Positions 1-7,116 of a stretch of DNA of 26,565 nt are shown piece after piece. Under the pieces are notes generated by a model that saw only the letters and a list, made by a program, of their open reading frames with translations, had not been told where the DNA came from and did no database searches. The DNA lies in contig CAYVOD010000018.1 of the NCBI GenBank assembly GCA_964453055.1, positions 1 to 26,565 on the forward strand, read 5' to 3'. The position numbers and the translations under genes are program-made. Source of the stretch: UBA2256 sp964453055 (lineage in GTDB: Bacteria > Spirochaetota > Spirochaetia > Treponematales > Rectinemataceae). Numbering within the stretch: position 1 is the stretch's first letter; each line of letters opens with the position of its first letter.

Positions 1-1250
1 GCGTTTTCCAGCTCTCGGACATTCCCGGGCCAGGCATAGGAGAGCATGGTCTCCATGGCCGAGTCGGAAAAGCCCCGCAGGGCCTTGTTCGTTTCCCTGG
101 CGGCTTTCTTCAGGAAATGTTCGGCGAGGGCCGGTATGTCCTCTTTTCTTTCCCTCAAAGGGGGAATGTAGATCGGAAGGACGTTGAGCCTGTAATAGAG
201 GTCTGAGCGGAACTCCCCGGAGGAGACCATCGATTCGAGATCCCTATTGGTGGCGGTGACGATCCGCACGTCCACAGAAACGGTTTCCGAAGAACCCAGG
301 CGTTCGAAGGTCTTTTGCTGGAGGACGCGCAACAGCTTGGACTGAAGCCGCAAGGGCATTTCGGCTATTTCGTCCAGGAAAATAGTTCCGCCGTCCGCGA
401 CTTCGAAACGGCCTTTCCTGTCCTGATATGCGTCGGTAAAGGCGCCGCGCACGTGGCCGAACAGTTCGCTTTCCAAGAGCGGCTCCGGCAGATTGGCGCA
501 ATTGACCCTGACAAAAGGCTTGGCGGCTCGCTTGGAAGCCCTGTGCAGCCTCTCCGCGAAAAGCTCCTTCCCTACCCCGCTCTCGCCCAGGATCAGGACA
601 GAGGCTTCGCTGGGGGCAATTCGATCCACCAGCTCTACCTTTTCGGCCATCGCGGAGGAAGCGTAGACCAGGCTGTGCCATCCAGAGTTAGCCTGGGCCT
701 TCTCGCTCATGTATGAAAGCTCGAGGGAGGTCTTTTCCAGATACCGGGCGTTTTCGACGGCGATCGCCGCCTGGAGCGCGAAAAGCTCGAGCCAGTACTG
801 GTCTTCCTGGAGGAAGTACCTTCCCTTTGTCTTGTTGATTGCCTCGATCACCCCGACAAGGTTCCCCTTCACCTTCATGGGCACGGCGAGGATGGATTTT
901 GTCGGGAAATCGACTTCCTTGGAGATTTCCGGAGAAAAGCGGGGGTCGCTTTCCGGATTGTTGACGATGAGTGATTGCCCTTCCCGTACAACCCAGCCGA
1001 CGATTCCCTCGTTTGGGTCTATGAGCCGCCCTGTCAGCTCCGCCTTTTTAGGGCCTAGGGCGATCTCGAAACGCAGCTTGCCAGCGACCGGGTCATACAA
1101 TAAAAGGCTCGCCGCTTCAGCGCCGACGAGCCTGCTCGAGGATTCTATTATCTGGGATACCAAGGCCTTCCCATCGGCGTAGTTCGAATTGATGAGGGCG
1201 CAGACCTCGACGAGCAATTCGAACTTCGCCTGATCGATATTCCCTACCAT
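1..1250 (-). CDS. GAF-domain sigma-54-dependent transcriptional activator (3' end outside window)
   Basis: A bacterial enhancer-binding protein that would use ATP hydrolysis to remodel sigma-54 RNA polymerase. I read 416 codons; the rest of the gene, including any DNA-binding HTH, lies off the left edge. Residues about 10-175 look like a GAF sensor domain. The AAA+ domain follows: Walker A GESGVGKE (222-229), Walker B around FLDEIAE (D293, E294), arginine-finger region FRSDLYYRLN (R348, R354), and WPGNVRELEN at the window edge. The sigma-54-contacting loop reads GAFTDA (269-274) instead of GAFTGA. The ATG at 1250 is the first start after an in-frame stop at 1269-1271; the ribosome-binding site is only weakly AAGG-like. 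It begins 40 bp after the rpsA stop, so it is probably co-transcribed. The ligand sensed by the GAF domain is unknown. Confidence 0.93.
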   Translation of the reverse strand, partial: MVGNIDQAKFELLVEVCALINSNYADGKALVSQIIESSSRLVGAEAASLLLYDPVAGKLRFEIALGPKKAELTGRLIDPNEGIVGWVVREGQSLIVNNPESDPRFSPEISKEVDFPTKSILAVPMKVKGNLVGVIEAINKTKGRYFLQEDQYWLELFALQAAIAVENARYLEKTSLELSYMSEKAQANSGWHSLVYASSAMAEKVELVDRIAPSEASVLILGESGVGKELFAERLHRASKRAAKPFVRVNCANLPEPLLESELFGHVRGAFTDAYQDRKGRFEVADGGTIFLDEIAEMPLRLQSKLLRVLQQKTFERLGSSETVSVDVRIVTATNRDLESMVSSGEFRSDLYYRLNVLPIYIPPLRERKEDIPALAEHFLKKAARETNKALRGFSDSAMETMLSYAWPGNVRELEN

Positions 1251-1290
1251 GGCCTTGTCTTTTCCCGGTCAACCTTAGCGCGGAAGGCGA

Positions 1291-2562
1291 TCAGGAATTT
1301 TTCTTGGACGTGTCGCGCTCTTTCAACAGATCGCCGATGGTGTAGCCGCCGCCTTCTTCTTCGCTCTGCATGAACTTGGAAATTTCCTCCCTCTGCTGGC
1401 GCTGCACTAGGTCGCGGATCGAGAGGCCGAGTTTCTGGCGTTCGGCGCTAAGATCTATGACCACAGCCTTGACCGCCATGCCGACGGAGAACTTCTTCAG
1501 GGCGTCGTCCCAAGACTCGTCCCTGTCGGAAGACAGATCCTGCTTCTTGACCAGGCCGTCGATTTCGCCCTGAACGCGTACGAAGACGCCGAAATCAGTC
1601 ACATTGGAGACCGTGCCTTCGACAATGGAACCAATCCTGAAGGCCTTGGCGAAGGATCTCCAGGGATCCTCGGAAAGCTGCTTGACGCCAAGGCGGATGT
1701 TCCGCTCCTCGGGGCTGCTCTCGATGACCACGACCTCNNNNNNNNNNNNNNNNNNNNNNNNNNNNNNNNNNNNNNNNNNNNNNNNNNNNNNNNNNNNNNN
1801 NNNNNNNNNNNNNNNNNNNNNNNNNNNNNNNNNNNNNGTGACATGGCCCCAGCTCATGTCGTTTATATGCAGAAGACCGTCGAAGCCGCCCAGGTCGATG
1901 AAGGCGCCAAAGCTGGTGAAGCTCTTTACCACGCCCTTGACCGTGTCGCCGATCTGAACGCTCTGGAAGAAGGCCTCCCGGCGCTTATCGGTTTCTTCCT
2001 CGAGCCACCGGCGGCGATTGAGGATGATGTTAATCTTCTTTTCGGAGTAAAGCCGTTCGAGATAAAAGCTGCTAGAGAGGCCGACGTACTCGGCGCCGTT
2101 CTCGATACGCTGGATATCGGCCTTGGACGAGGGAAGGAAGCCCTTGAGCCCGTGACCGAGGTCGACTTCGAATCCGCCCTTCACTTCCTTGTCGATCTTT
2201 CCCTCTATGGGCTGATGCTCCTTGAAAGCGTTGGCCACGGCTTTCCAGAAAACTTTTTCCTCGGCCCGCTTCTTGGATACGATCACTTCGCCCGAGTGGG
2301 TCTCTTTCTTGACCAATATTACCTTGACATCGTCGCCGACCTTGGGTGGCGCGTCGCCGAACTCGATTAGAGGAATCTTGCCTTCCGATTTGTACCCTAC
2401 GTCGACGAATACAAAATCCCCAGCGATCTGTACGACTTTGCCGTCGATTAAATCGCCCTCCTCCAGCCCCTCAAAGCTCTTGAGGTACTGCTCCTGCAAT
2501 TGTGTCTGGAATTCGTCGCGGGAGGGGGCGGCGGCGTCCATTACCACTTCCTTATTCTCCAT
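1291..2562 (-). CDS. rpsA: 30S ribosomal protein S1 (interrupted by assembly gap)
   Basis: Ribosomal protein S1 binds mRNA on the 30S subunit through tandem S1 (OB-fold) repeats. Visible repeats lie at about residues 37-105, 116-186, 203 onward (entering the gap at MSWGHV) and 312-390. The C-terminal tail is Glu/Lys-rich. The 100-N gap interrupts the third visible repeat. Both flanks stay in the same frame, but the flank after the gap (ending in LGVKQLSEDPW) resembles the end of a later S1 repeat. Additional repeats could therefore be missing, since S1 usually has six and only four are seen. The ATG at 2562 follows AAGGGAAG. It overlaps the end of cmk by 11 bp in another frame, suggesting translational coupling. 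Confidence 0.93.
   Translation of the reverse strand: MENKEVVMDAAAPSRDEFQTQLQEQYLKSFEGLEEGDLIDGKVVQIAGDFVFVDVGYKSEGKIPLIEFGDAPPKVGDDVKVILVKKETHSGEVIVSKKRAEEKVFWKAVANAFKEHQPIEGKIDKEVKGGFEVDLGHGLKGFLPSSKADIQRIENGAEYVGLSSSFYLERLYSEKKINIILNRRRWLEEETDKRREAFFQSVQIGDTVKGVVKSFTSFGAFIDLGGFDGLLHINDMSWGHVXXXXXXXXXXXXXXXXXXXXXXXXXXXXXXXXXXEVVVIESSPEERNIRLGVKQLSEDPWRSFAKAFRIGSIVEGTVSNVTDFGVFVRVQGEIDGLVKKQDLSSDRDESWDDALKKFSVGMAVKAVVIDLSAERQKLGLSIRDLVQRQQREEISKFMQSEEEGGGYTIGDLLKERDTSKKNS
1738..1837. other. Assembly gap (100 N)
   Basis: Exactly 100 N, the usual placeholder for a scaffold gap of unknown size. It lies inside a repeat of rpsA. If only a single S1 domain were interrupted, about a dozen residues would be missing between WGHVT and EVVVIE, far less than 33, so the stated length is probably not real. 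Confidence 0.99.
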
Positions 2563-3208
2563 GTGCTTCCCTTAAATGTAGAATTTTGCTGTATACTTTC
2601 TCATAAACAGCTTCTATGGTCAAGCCGGATGTGTCCAAATACAGGGCATCCGGCGCGATTTTAAGCGCGCCGATTTTTTTATTTCTGTCGATTTCGTCTC
2701 TCATGCGAATATTGTTCACTATTTCGTCATAGGTCATCGAAGAACTCGCCTGGGCGAAGCGCCGCCTCGCCCGCTCTTCCGCGGAAGCGTCGATGTAAAA
2801 TTTAAGGTCAGCCCGGGGGAATACCACCGTCGTCATGTCCCTGCCCTCGACTACTACGTTCCTGCCCCGGGCGAGGCGGCGCACTACCTCGTTGACTATC
2901 CCTCGAATCTCGGGGATTGCCGAAACCTGGGCCACGATGGCTTCAACCTCCACCGACCGCAGCTCCGAGGCCAGCCTTGTTCCGTCAAGGAGTATGGAAC
3001 CGTCGTCGTCATAACCAACGGAAGCTTTCGACGCTGCCTCTACGAGCGCGGCCTCTTCCTCGAGCCGCAATCCCTTCTTGATTGCGGCATAGGCAAGAGC
3101 CCTGTAGATATTGCCCGAATTTATGTACAAGAATCCTATCCGCTCGGAGAGGAGCCGGGCTATTGTCGATTTCCCGCAACCCGCCGGGCCGTCCATGGCG
3201 ACGATCAT
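2552..3208 (-). CDS. cmk: Cytidylate kinase
   Basis: Cytosolic (d)CMP kinase, making (d)CDP from (d)CMP and ATP. At 218 aa it has the usual length. The P-loop GPAGCGKST is at residues 7-15. The nucleotide-binding segment NSGNIYRAL replaces the more common DTGAMYRA. The Cmk hallmark GRDMTTVVFP is followed by a helix with EERARRR. The start codon overlaps the rluB stop in an ATGA quadruplet (3205-3208), and its own 3' end overlaps the rpsA start by 11 bp. The cmk-rpsA order is common in bacteria. I recall that some Treponema carry the two as one fused protein; here they are separate and in different frames. Confidence 0.95.
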   Translation of the reverse strand: MIVAMDGPAGCGKSTIARLLSERIGFLYINSGNIYRALAYAAIKKGLRLEEEAALVEAASKASVGYDDDGSILLDGTRLASELRSVEVEAIVAQVSAIPEIRGIVNEVVRRLARGRNVVVEGRDMTTVVFPRADLKFYIDASAEERARRRFAQASSSMTYDEIVNNIRMRDEIDRNKKIGALKIAPDALYLDTSGLTIEAVYEKVYSKILHLREAHGE

Positions 3209-3963
3209 CGTGTTGTACCATCCTTGCCGCCAGACATTGAATTCTTCCTGGCATTTTTTGAGTATTCCCGGAGCGCTTCCACCTCATCGGGGCCAAGGTC
3301 CCTGAACGATCCTTCTTGAAGATCGCCTAACTCTATCGGGCCGATGCGCTCCCGACGCAGGAAAAGCGCCCTGAGGCCGAAATGGCCGAGCACTGTGCGG
3401 ATTTCCCTGTTTTTTCCCTCCACGAGCACGACCTTCATGGTTTTTTCGTCCACCAAGGCGACCCTTTCGGCCTTATAGATCGTGCCTTCCACCCTCAAGC
3501 CCTCCATGAAATGACAGGGGAGTTGTTCGGGAATGGGAAGGTCGCAGCGGACCAGGTATTCCTTGTCGATACAGCTTCTGGGATGCCCCAGCAGAGAGGC
3601 GAAATCCCCGTCGTTGGTAAAAAACAAAAGCCCGGAGGACCATTGGTCAAGTCGCCCGATATTGTACACCCGCTCCTGCACGGATGATTTAAGCAAAGAA
3701 GCCGCCACCGGACGATTGCGTTCGTCCGACATGGAGCTGATATACCCAGGGGGTTTATTAAGTGCGATGTAACGGAGCAGCGCCTGAGGCTTCAGCAGGC
3801 GGCCGTCCAGAACCACCTGGTCCTCCGGGCCGACCCGCGTTCCTATTACGGCGGGTACTCCGTTAACCTTAACCCTGCCCTGTTCTATGAAACCTTCGCA
3901 GTACCGCCGTGAGCCCAATCCGCAGGAAGCTAGATAGGCTTGTAGCCTGAGCGTCTCTTTCAT
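3205..3963 (-). CDS. rluB: RsuA/RluB-family rRNA pseudouridine synthase
   Basis: Isomerises a uridine in rRNA to pseudouridine; RluB acts on 23S rRNA helix 89. The 252-aa protein has an N-terminal S4 RNA-binding domain (about 4-60, with LGSRRYCEGFIEQGRVKVNG) and a catalytic domain with NIGRLDQWSSGLLFFTNDGD, where D106 is the expected catalytic Asp. ALNKPPGYI (about 67-75) and the late motif GKNREIRTVLGHFG are also typical. Its ATG overlaps the scpB stop (ATGA, 3960-3963). The scpA-scpB-rluB-cmk order supports RluB over RsuA or RluE, but subfamily assignment by eye is not certain. Confidence 0.88.
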   Translation of the reverse strand: MKETLRLQAYLASCGLGSRRYCEGFIEQGRVKVNGVPAVIGTRVGPEDQVVLDGRLLKPQALLRYIALNKPPGYISSMSDERNRPVAASLLKSSVQERVYNIGRLDQWSSGLLFFTNDGDFASLLGHPRSCIDKEYLVRCDLPIPEQLPCHFMEGLRVEGTIYKAERVALVDEKTMKVVLVEGKNREIRTVLGHFGLRALFLRRERIGPIELGDLQEGSFRDLGPDEVEALREYSKNARKNSMSGGKDGTTR

Positions 3964-4520
3964 CCCTGCTCGCCCTCGGTCTTGGCGAAGCGGTCCTTCT
4001 CGATTTCGCTTAAGGGCGGAAGATCGGCGATGGAACCCAGCTTGAAATATTTTAAAAACTCCTGGGTGGTCCCGTATTGCATAGGCTTCCCCGGCACGTC
4101 CTTCTTGCCGATCTCCCGCACCAGGCCCCTCGAGACAAGGTAGCGGATCATCCCATCGGCCGAAACGCCCCGGATCGCTTCTATCTCAGCCCTGGTTATA
4201 GGCTGGGAGTATGCCACTATTGAGAGCGTCTCCATGGCAGCCTTCGACAGCTTAGCCTCGTTTTTCTTGCCGTAATTATCTTTCAGCTTTTCCCACAGCC
4301 CCATCTTAGGAGCGAAAATCCACCCTCCTCCGGAGCGTATGGGCAAAAAACCATGCACCTCGCCTTCATGCTCCACCGAAAGGCGCCTGAGGGCCTCATC
4401 CACTTCTTCCCTGGAGAGTCCAGAGAGCCGGGCCAAACCCGTCTCGTCGATGGGTTCGCTCTCCAGAAAAAGTATGGCGCTTATCAGGGCCGCACGATAT
4501 TCGAGACTCGATTCATCCAT
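3960..4520 (-). CDS. scpB: Segregation and condensation protein B
   Basis: Winged-helix subunit of the SMC-ScpA-ScpB condensin complex that organises and segregates the chromosome. The sequence has the ScpB pattern of two winged-helix domains, including the stretch KAAMETLSIVAYSQPITRAE and then IRGVSADGMIRYLVSRGLV. I prefer the ATG at 4520 (186 aa) over the in-frame ATG at 4562. It has GAGGA six bases upstream, overlaps the scpA stop by only 8 bp (ATGGATGA), and begins directly with the conserved first helix. The longer form would add 14 residues and lacks a good ribosome-binding site. Confidence 0.92.
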   Translation of the reverse strand: MDESSLEYRAALISAILFLESEPIDETGLARLSGLSREEVDEALRRLSVEHEGEVHGFLPIRSGGGWIFAPKMGLWEKLKDNYGKKNEAKLSKAAMETLSIVAYSQPITRAEIEAIRGVSADGMIRYLVSRGLVREIGKKDVPGKPMQYGTTQEFLKYFKLGSIADLPPLSEIEKDRFAKTEGEQG

Positions 4521-5313
4521 TGTATTCCTCGCCGAGGGTATAGGGAGAGATGAGAATGTCACCGAAAAGCCTGTGCTGCTTTATGCGTATGATTTTGTTC
4601 TTCACCGCGTCCAGCATGGCCAGGAAGGCGCAGGCCAAGTCCAGCGCCGATCGCGGCCTGGTGATCAGCTGTATGAAGGAAAAATCCCCCTGCTTTTCCA
4701 GCAGCTCGTGCATCAGCGCCAGCTTCTCGTGGATGGAGATTTCTTCGTAAAGGTCTATTATCTTTTCCGAACTGAAATTATTTACTAGCGATGAAAAGGT
4801 CTTCAGCAGGTCCCAGACATCGATATCAGCCCAGAGATCCTCGTCGTCCACCTCCGAAAAAGGCAGGACTCGCTGCATGCAGGAGCGTTCCAGCCTCCAC
4901 TCGACCTCCATTTCCCGCTGCTCCATGAGGCTGGAGAGTTTTTTGTACTTTTGGTATTCGATAAGCTTTTCTATCAAACCTTGCCTGGGATCATCGAAGT
5001 CCTCGTCATCCAGGGAGCCCAGGGGAAGGAGCATCCGGGATTTTATGAGAAGGAGGGTCGCGGCGAGGTTGTAGAACTCGGACAGTTCGTCCAGGTCCAC
5101 TCCCTCTTCGTTTTTCAGGCAGTCCAGGTATTGCTCTGTGATCGAGGCGATATGAATGTCGTAGATGTTCATATCGTTGCGTTTTATGAGGAAGAGCAGC
5201 AGATCAAGGGGGCCCTCGAAGTCCTTCAGGCGGAACCTGCGGCCTTGGCCGGGATTCTCCATGAGGGCGGAGGGGCCGGATTGTTCGGCGTTTATATCAG
5301 GATTGCTGTTCAT
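4513..5313 (-). CDS. scpA: Segregation and condensation protein A
   Basis: Kleisin subunit of the SMC condensin; it bridges the SMC heads and binds ScpB. The 266-aa protein has the conserved N-terminal ScpA motif DFEGPLDLLLFLIKRNDMNI (about 33-52), followed by ITEQYLDCL and the acidic, helical middle typical of the family. The ATG overlaps the folK stop by one base (TGATG, 5311-5315), which suggests translational re-initiation because no clear Shine-Dalgarno is visible. A variable polar stretch of about 28 residues precedes the conserved domain. M18 is a possible alternative start, also without a Shine-Dalgarno. Confidence 0.94.
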   Translation of the reverse strand: MNSNPDINAEQSGPSALMENPGQGRRFRLKDFEGPLDLLLFLIKRNDMNIYDIHIASITEQYLDCLKNEEGVDLDELSEFYNLAATLLLIKSRMLLPLGSLDDEDFDDPRQGLIEKLIEYQKYKKLSSLMEQREMEVEWRLERSCMQRVLPFSEVDDEDLWADIDVWDLLKTFSSLVNNFSSEKIIDLYEEISIHEKLALMHELLEKQGDFSFIQLITRPRSALDLACAFLAMLDAVKNKIIRIKQHRLFGDILISPYTLGEEYNG

Positions 5314-5822
5314 CAGGGACAGGGAGCATCATATATGCCTTGCCCGAGGGGGTAAATACCCTGGGGCGGCAGCTGGGCGAGGTATTCAAGAAAGAGGCGG
5401 CCGCTCACGGGATCCTTCAGCCCAGCATCCAGCTCCGCCAAGGGAAGCAAGACGAACTTCCGCTCCCTCATGCCTGGATGGGGTATGGTAAGGTCCTCGG
5501 TGGTTATTATGCGATCGCCGTAGAGCAGGATGTCGATGTCTATTGTCCTGGCGCCCTTGGGTGGCACCGATGTCCTGTCCCGCCCGAGGGCAGCTTCGAT
5601 GCCGCGGATCAGCTCAAGAACCTCTTCCGGTTTCATTTCGCAGTATCCGGTAAGGACTGCGTTGATGAAGTCCGGCTGATCGGTGTTGTACCGCGCCTTG
5701 GAGAGCCAGAGACCGGAACCCTTGAGATCTCCGATCCGCTCGCCGAGCAGCTCCGCCGCCTGCCTAAGAAGGGCTCGGCTGTCGCCGAGATTGGAGCCGA
5801 GCCCCAGCCAGATTCTTTCCAT
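5313..5822 (-). CDS. folK: 2-amino-4-hydroxy-6-hydroxymethyldihydropteridine pyrophosphokinase
   Basis: HPPK transfers pyrophosphate from ATP to 6-hydroxymethyl-7,8-dihydropterin in folate synthesis. At 169 aa it is a normal length for a stand-alone enzyme. Seen: N-terminal GLGSNLGD (7-14), PDFINAV, and the family signature RTIDIDILLYGD with the metal-binding Asp pair, then IPHPGMRERKFVLLPLAEL. It lies 8 bp after the recA stop and overlaps scpA by one base, so it is part of the same transcription unit. No folP or folB is visible nearby. Confidence 0.95.
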   Translation of the reverse strand: MERIWLGLGSNLGDSRALLRQAAELLGERIGDLKGSGLWLSKARYNTDQPDFINAVLTGYCEMKPEEVLELIRGIEAALGRDRTSVPPKGARTIDIDILLYGDRIITTEDLTIPHPGMRERKFVLLPLAELDAGLKDPVSGRLFLEYLAQLPPQGIYPLGQGIYDAPCP

Positions 5823-5830
5823 CTGCGTAA

Positions 5831-7048
5831 TTAAAAAAGGTCCTCCGCGCTTATGACCTCGGGATCCTGGGATGTGGATTCAGCCTTGGCCGTCTTCGGC
5901 AAGACCTCCGTATCGGTCAGCGGGGCTTGCGGCTGGGCCTTCTGGGCCATCTTTTCCCTCACCGCCTTTTCGATAAGCGCGGCCATGTCGGGGTTTTGCT
6001 CGAGATACTGTTTCGCGTTCTCCCTGCCCTGCCCCACCTTCTCGTCGCCCCAGGTATACCAGGCGCCCTTCTTGTCGATGATCGAGTATTTGACCGCGGC
6101 GTCGAGCAGCGACGCGGAAGAGGAAATTCCCTTGCCGAAGATTATTTCCAGCTCGACTCTCCTGAAGGGGGGCGCCACCTTGTTCTTGACCACCTTCACC
6201 CTGACCCTGTTGCCTAGGGCATCCTCGTCCCCTCCCTTTTCGATCGTCTCGATCTTGCGCACTTCGAGCCGGACCGAGGCGTAGAATTTCAGGGCGTTGC
6301 CGCCCGTGGTGGTTTCCGGGTTGCCGAACATTATGCCGATTTTCATGCGTATCTGGTTGATGAAGACCAGGATGGTCTTGCTCTTGGAGAGGGTGCCGGC
6401 GAGCTTGCGCAGGGCTTGGCTCATGAGGCGAGCCTGCAGGCCCACATGGGCGTCCCCCATCTCGCCTTCGATCTCCGCCTGGGGGGTAAGTGCGGCGACC
6501 GAGTCGATGACGATGATATCCACCGCTCCAGAGCGGATGAGGGATTCGGCAATGTCCAGCGCCTGTTCGCCGTTGTCCGGCTGGGACACCCAGAGTTCGT
6601 CTATATCCACGCCCAGGTTCTTGGCGTAGATGGGGTCGAGGGCGTGTTCAGCGTCGATGAAGGCGGCGATTCCGCCCTTCTTCTGCGCCTCCGCTATGGC
6701 GTGGAGCGCCAAGGTAGTCTTGCCCGAGGACTCGGGGCCGTAGATCTCTATGATTCGCCCCCTGGGATAGCCGCCGATCCCCAAGGCTTCGTCCAACAAA
6801 ATTGAGCCGGAAGGTATGGCTTCTATTCCCTGGGCGCTTTGATGGGTGCCTAGCTTCATGATAGAGCCCTGGCCGAACTGCTTTTCTATCTGGAGCCTCG
6901 CGGCTTCAAGCGCCTTCAGCTTTTCGGAATCCTCTCCCGGGCCGCCCCGTGAAGCCTTAGCCTTTCCCGGAGCGGAGGCGTTCAAAACCGAGGGGTCGAG
7001 CTTTTCCTGTACAAAATCGGCGCCGCGGGCGCCCGCTTTTCTTGCCAT
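5831..7048 (-). CDS. recA: Recombinase RecA
   Basis: ATP-dependent strand-exchange protein for homologous recombination and SOS co-protease activity. The 405-aa protein carries Walker A GPESSGKTT (104-112), the Walker B region DIIVIDSVAAL, the L1/L2 DNA-binding region (EGEMGDAHVGLQARLMSQAL and GNPETTTGGNALKFYAS), and an acidic C-terminal end (ISAEDLF). It is about 50 residues longer than E. coli RecA, mostly from an N-terminal Lys/Gly/Ala-rich extension of about 40 residues. The ATG at 7048 has a strong ribosome-binding site (GGGAGG, six bases upstream). An extended -10 at 7078-7086 could give recA its own transcript within the larger gene run. Confidence 0.97.
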   Translation of the reverse strand: MARKAGARGADFVQEKLDPSVLNASAPGKAKASRGGPGEDSEKLKALEAARLQIEKQFGQGSIMKLGTHQSAQGIEAIPSGSILLDEALGIGGYPRGRIIEIYGPESSGKTTLALHAIAEAQKKGGIAAFIDAEHALDPIYAKNLGVDIDELWVSQPDNGEQALDIAESLIRSGAVDIIVIDSVAALTPQAEIEGEMGDAHVGLQARLMSQALRKLAGTLSKSKTILVFINQIRMKIGIMFGNPETTTGGNALKFYASVRLEVRKIETIEKGGDEDALGNRVRVKVVKNKVAPPFRRVELEIIFGKGISSSASLLDAAVKYSIIDKKGAWYTWGDEKVGQGRENAKQYLEQNPDMAALIEKAVREKMAQKAQPQAPLTDTEVLPKTAKAESTSQDPEVISAEDLF

Positions 7049-7077
7049 TGCGTTCCTCCCTGGGATATACGGCGTTG

Positions 7078-7086
7078 ATCATACCA
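7078..7086 (-). promoter_or_regulatory. Possible extended -10 promoter element for recA
   Basis: On the minus strand the sequence reads TGGTATGAT, matching the extended -10 pattern TGN-TATAAT with one change. It is 30 bases upstream of the recA ATG, in the 68-bp spacer after lolE. No convincing -35 and no palindromic LexA-like box was found, so SOS control is not supported here. Confidence 0.35.
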
Positions 7087-7116
7087 TACGCTTCATGAAA
7101 TTGGTAGAAAGGGGTT

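Noticed and set aside
244..716. Open frames on both strands (244-681 minus, 315-716 plus)
   Set aside because: They lie over the AAA+ domain of the sigma-54 activator read in another frame, and show no family motifs.
4521..4562. Longer start for scpB at 4562
   Set aside because: Its ribosome-binding site is weak, while the ATG at 4520 has GAGGA at good spacing and couples to scpA.
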